The position numbers were made by a program, and so were the translations under genes. 64,000 nt of DNA, from contig DKML01000015.1 in NCBI GenBank assembly GCA_002470515.1, positions 1-64,000 on the forward strand, given 5' to 3'. This stretch comes from Proteobacteria bacterium UBA7415 (GTDB lineage Bacteria > Pseudomonadota > Gammaproteobacteria > Arenicellales > Arenicellaceae). Below, one piece after another: positions 61,469 through 64,000 of this stretch. Below the pieces are notes generated by a model that did no database searches, was not told the origin of the DNA, and worked only from the letters and a program-made list of their open reading frames with translations. The number at the start of each line of letters is the position of its first letter. The stretch's first letter is position 1.

Positions 61469-62395
61469 ATGGACGAATCCGATAATAGTAGCGCTGACAA
61501 CAGCGCTGCTGACAAAGCACCCTCTTTTGCTGCACTATTTCATTCGCCAGCCATTGGCAAGTGCCGCGAGTTCGGTCTTGTCTTAGAGGCCATGGGGTTC
61601 GACAGCCACGTTACCCAATCGGGAAATCGGTTTTATTTGTTGGTAGAAGAGCATCTCGCCGAGCGCGCGTTTACGCAACTCAGATTATACGTGGCTGAAA
61701 ATGCTGAGAAAGAAGTGCTCGCTAAGCCCTTACGACCGTTCGCTGAGGGTTATATAGGGGCTTATTTATATGCGTTCGTCTTGCTTCTTGTTGCCGGCTT
61801 AGAGAGCGCATCTTTCATGGGGCATGGATGGCAATCTAGTGGAGTAGCGCATTCCGAAAAAATATTCACAGGCGAATGGTGGCGAACCATTACGGCGCTA
61901 ACGTTACACGCTGACGCAGCGCACTTAATTGGCAATATTGGCTTTGGTGCTTTATTTGGCTTAATGGTGTCTCAGTACATTGGGCGCGGTGCGGCCTGGT
62001 TTAGTATTTTAATGGCGGGGGCTATCGGCAATGGGCTCAATGCCTATTTTTATCAAACGCTGCATTTATCTATTGGTGCCTCAACCATGGTGTTCGCTGC
62101 ATTGGGCATATTAGGTATATTCGCAATCAACGACCGCAACGCCTATTTTCAAACAGGCCTTAGACGCTGGGCACCGCTGTTTGCCACTATTGCATTACTG
62201 GGTTTTTTGGGTACGTCAGGAGAGCGCACTGATCTAATGGCGCATCTGTTGGGCTACGCCAGTGGTTGTATGGTTGGCATGATCTGGATGCTTATATTAA
62301 AACGAACGGACTCAACTCCTGGTAGTCAAAGCACCTACGCTACAGCCACACTGCTTATTGTTGCATTGGCATGGGCGTTCGCGCTGAGTCCATAA
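61469..62395 (+). CDS. Rhomboid-family intramembrane serine protease
   Basis: 308 residues from the ATG at 61469; a TTG at 61442 is an alternative. A cytosolic N-terminal domain (about 20-95) precedes six to seven helices. Signature: HLIGNIGFG (N in oxyanion area), catalytic Ser in LSIGASTMVFAALG and catalytic His in TDLMAHLLGYASG. It cleaves membrane proteins within the bilayer. GGGAGG lies 16-20 bp upstream. It precedes a methyltransferase-like gene, possibly co-transcribed. Confidence 0.88.
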   Translation: MDESDNSSADNSAADKAPSFAALFHSPAIGKCREFGLVLEAMGFDSHVTQSGNRFYLLVEEHLAERAFTQLRLYVAENAEKEVLAKPLRPFAEGYIGAYLYAFVLLLVAGLESASFMGHGWQSSGVAHSEKIFTGEWWRTITALTLHADAAHLIGNIGFGALFGLMVSQYIGRGAAWFSILMAGAIGNGLNAYFYQTLHLSIGASTMVFAALGILGIFAINDRNAYFQTGLRRWAPLFATIALLGFLGTSGERTDLMAHLLGYASGCMVGMIWMLILKRTDSTPGSQSTYATATLLIVALAWAFALSP

Positions 62396-62452
62396 GCCAG
62401 CCATCAAGTGCTAATATGCGCTCTAGACAACTATCCCAGATATTCTAAAAAA

Positions 62453-63127
62453 ATGATCCCTACCGTTTTATTAGGCACTACCGCTATACCCAATGGTGGT
62501 GGCGAGCTAAGACTAACCCAGCGCGAAAATGATTTTGCTATTCAGTTGGTGGGTGTCACTGGCGATTTAATGACCTCCCGAATGCACTCGTCAGAAGACG
62601 CTCTCGCCGAGTTAGGTTGCGCACACCTTCGGGGTGTAGATAAAGCTAAGGTTTTGGTTGGCGGTTTGGGAATGGGTTTTACTCTGGCTGCCGCACTAAA
62701 GGCAACAACGTCGTCTACAGAGCTAGTTGTTGCAGAATTGGTGCCTGGCGTAATCGAATGGAACAAGGGTCCTCTAGGGGAATGTGCGGGTAGACCACTA
62801 AACGACAAGCGAACTACAGTTCACTTGGGCGATGTGGCCGAACTGTTCAGAACTCAGCAACCCATCTACGACGCTATTTTATTAGATGTTGATAACGGCC
62901 CCGAAGCGTTTACCCACGACAACAACAGCGCGTTGTATTCGGTCGATAGCTTGCATATGATCCGTGCAACACTCCGCCCCAAAGGAGTGCTAGCCGTATG
63001 GTCGGCGTGGCACGATCCAAGCTTTACCAAAAAGCTAAAGAAAGCAGGTTTTGATGTTAGCTATAAAACGGTGAGGGCGCATAAAGGTAAGGGGAGCAAA
63101 CACACAATCTATTTAGCTAAGCTGTAA
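62453..63127 (+). CDS. Spermidine-synthase-like class I methyltransferase-fold protein
   Basis: 224 residues from the ATG at 62453; a TTG-type extension to 62408 is rejected. Motif VLVGGLGMGFTLAAAL binds SAM/dcSAM; VAELVPGVIEWN carries the acidic residue, DAILLDVDNGPEAFTH the later one. It resembles the spermidine-synthase family, lacking a polyamine domain. Substrate unknown. Confidence 0.82.
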   Translation: MIPTVLLGTTAIPNGGGELRLTQRENDFAIQLVGVTGDLMTSRMHSSEDALAELGCAHLRGVDKAKVLVGGLGMGFTLAAALKATTSSTELVVAELVPGVIEWNKGPLGECAGRPLNDKRTTVHLGDVAELFRTQQPIYDAILLDVDNGPEAFTHDNNSALYSVDSLHMIRATLRPKGVLAVWSAWHDPSFTKKLKKAGFDVSYKTVRAHKGKGSKHTIYLAKL

Positions 63128-63210
63128 ATAAATTGAGTGCGCTGATTTGATTCGTCTAGTTGAGCGATTTAGCGGTAAAAAACGATATGTCTCTTCCCTA
63201 CGCACACTCG

Positions 63211-64000
63211 TTACCGGCCAACTAATCCGCGTGCAATAATCTCTTTCATGATTTCGGAGCTGCCAGCATAAATAGTTTGCACTCTAGCATCACGATAAAA
63301 TCGTGAGATAGGGTATTCGTCTGTATAACCATATCCGCCAAATAATTGTAGGCATTCGTTTACGGCACGCAACTGCATTTCGGTAGCCGCGTATTTAATT
63401 ACCGCGCCATCTTCGACCGTCATTTCACCTCGGGTCAATTTTGCATTGTATTTTTCGATTAAGGCTTGGCACAGCTCAAGCTCAACTTTTATATCAGCGA
63501 GTTTAAAGCGAGTGTTCTGAAACTGGCTAATGTTTTGGCCAAATGCTTTGCGCTCGGTGACGTACTCTGTGGTCAATGCGAGGGCGCCTTTGGTATGACC
63601 AAGTGCTTGCACTGCACACCCCAACCGTTCTCTTGGCAGTTCATCCATCATGTGGACAAAACCCTTGCCTTCTTGACCCAGTAAGGCGTTAGCTGGAATG
63701 CGCATATCAGAGAAGAAAAGTTCGGCGGTGTCGCTGCTGTGCTGACCGATTTTTTCTATTTTTTGCCCAGTGGAAAATCCAGGTAGTTTGGTATCTACCA
63801 AAAACAGAGACACACCTTTTGAGCCTGCTTTAGGGTCTGTTTTAGCGGCCACAACGACTAGATCAGCGTGTATGCCATTGGTGATAAACACCTTTGAACC
63901 ATTTAAAACATATTCGTCGCCGTCCCGTATAGCTCTTGTGCGCAGTGCAGCAAGGTCACTGCCTGCACTGGGTTCGGTCATGCCTAAAGCCGCTACTGCG
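63211..64000 (-). CDS. Acyl-CoA dehydrogenase (partial)
   Basis: The frame is open to the window edge; the start lies beyond 64000. At least 262 residues are visible: AALGMTEPSAGSDLAALRTR (substrate and FAD loop), KVFITNGIHADLVVVAAKTD, FGGYGYTDEYPISRFYRDAR (C-terminal FAD contact) and QTIYAGSSEIMKEIIARGL with the usual Glu/Gly catalytic surroundings. It catalyses alpha,beta-dehydrogenation of acyl-CoA. Neighbours to the right are not in the window. Confidence 0.93.
   Translation of the reverse strand, partial: AVAALGMTEPSAGSDLAALRTRAIRDGDEYVLNGSKVFITNGIHADLVVVAAKTDPKAGSKGVSLFLVDTKLPGFSTGQKIEKIGQHSSDTAELFFSDMRIPANALLGQEGKGFVHMMDELPRERLGCAVQALGHTKGALALTTEYVTERKAFGQNISQFQNTRFKLADIKVELELCQALIEKYNAKLTRGEMTVEDGAVIKYAATEMQLRAVNECLQLFGGYGYTDEYPISRFYRDARVQTIYAGSSEIMKEIIARGLVGR

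Noticed and set aside
1..64000. CRISPR array or integrase/prophage
   Set aside because: No regularly spaced repeat-spacer run, no recombinase, capsid or terminase gene seen; the palindromic elements are dispersed, not arrayed.

Overview
The window looks like chromosomal DNA of a marine or other aquatic gammaproteobacterium. The evidence is a TonB-dependent receptor, a CbpA/CbpM pair, DUF423 and DUF3300 proteins, a proton-pumping rhodopsin with a complete retinal pathway, and a base composition that looks moderate by eye (not computed). This is inference from gene content; no rRNA or intact tRNA is present to fix the lineage. The window is unusually rich in accessory DNA: toxin-antitoxin and Fic modules, broken genes, an IS30 remnant, and a family of short palindromic repeats that separates gene cassettes.

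Region by region. 1-6.8 kb: a surface-protein remnant, two YbjQ-family genes, a HipBA module, cbpMA, a 48-codon ORF and a first AbiE-type module. 6.9-18.9 kb: a catabolic-looking block with an epoxide-hydrolase-like lipoprotein, two-domain VOC protein, Rieske oxygenase, SDR, cytochrome c/quinoprotein dehydrogenase, class C beta-lactamase-like hydrolase, TonB receptor and a TetR regulator. 19-36.7 kb: a defence-like island with two class II Fic proteins, a second AbiE module, a MazG / PUA-like / HNH operon, an RNase H-like exonuclease candidate, a secreted nuclease, and a single-chain methyltransferase-HNH fusion. Decayed IS30, DUF2130, RAYT and tRNA-Phe-like sequences lie among them.

36.7-46.6 kb: a divergent photosystem cassette. 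Rhodopsin, crtE, crtI, crtB, crtY, blh and a type 2 isopentenyl diphosphate isomerase lie on the minus strand, mostly with overlapping ends, and a MerR-type regulator faces the other way. The set is sufficient to make retinal from IPP/DMAPP and load the opsin. The cassette lies between the 5' part and the 3' part of one and the same small gene. The two parts share an 81-bp direct repeat (79/81 identical), and recombination across it would give one in-frame 170-codon ORF. Related ~86-bp palindromic elements sit at both ends and recur around the neighbouring HipBA and glycosyltransferase genes. I regard this as the most interesting structure here: a rhodopsin cassette with visible insertion or excision boundaries.

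46.6-64 kb: a second HipBA module, a glycosyltransferase-like gene, small membrane and secreted proteins, a cysteine-rich repeat protein, then mostly housekeeping-like or metabolic genes (DUF3300, DUF423, SDR, rhomboid, spermidine-synthase-like proteins, acyl-CoA dehydrogenase). Several are broken. A cysteine desulfurase internal fragment is fused to a truncated DUF6090 gene, an intradiol dioxygenase has a frameshift after its Tat signal, and two divergent genes both lack their 5' ends at one junction near 60.47 kb. These are either deletion scars or assembly joins; reads across the junctions would decide.
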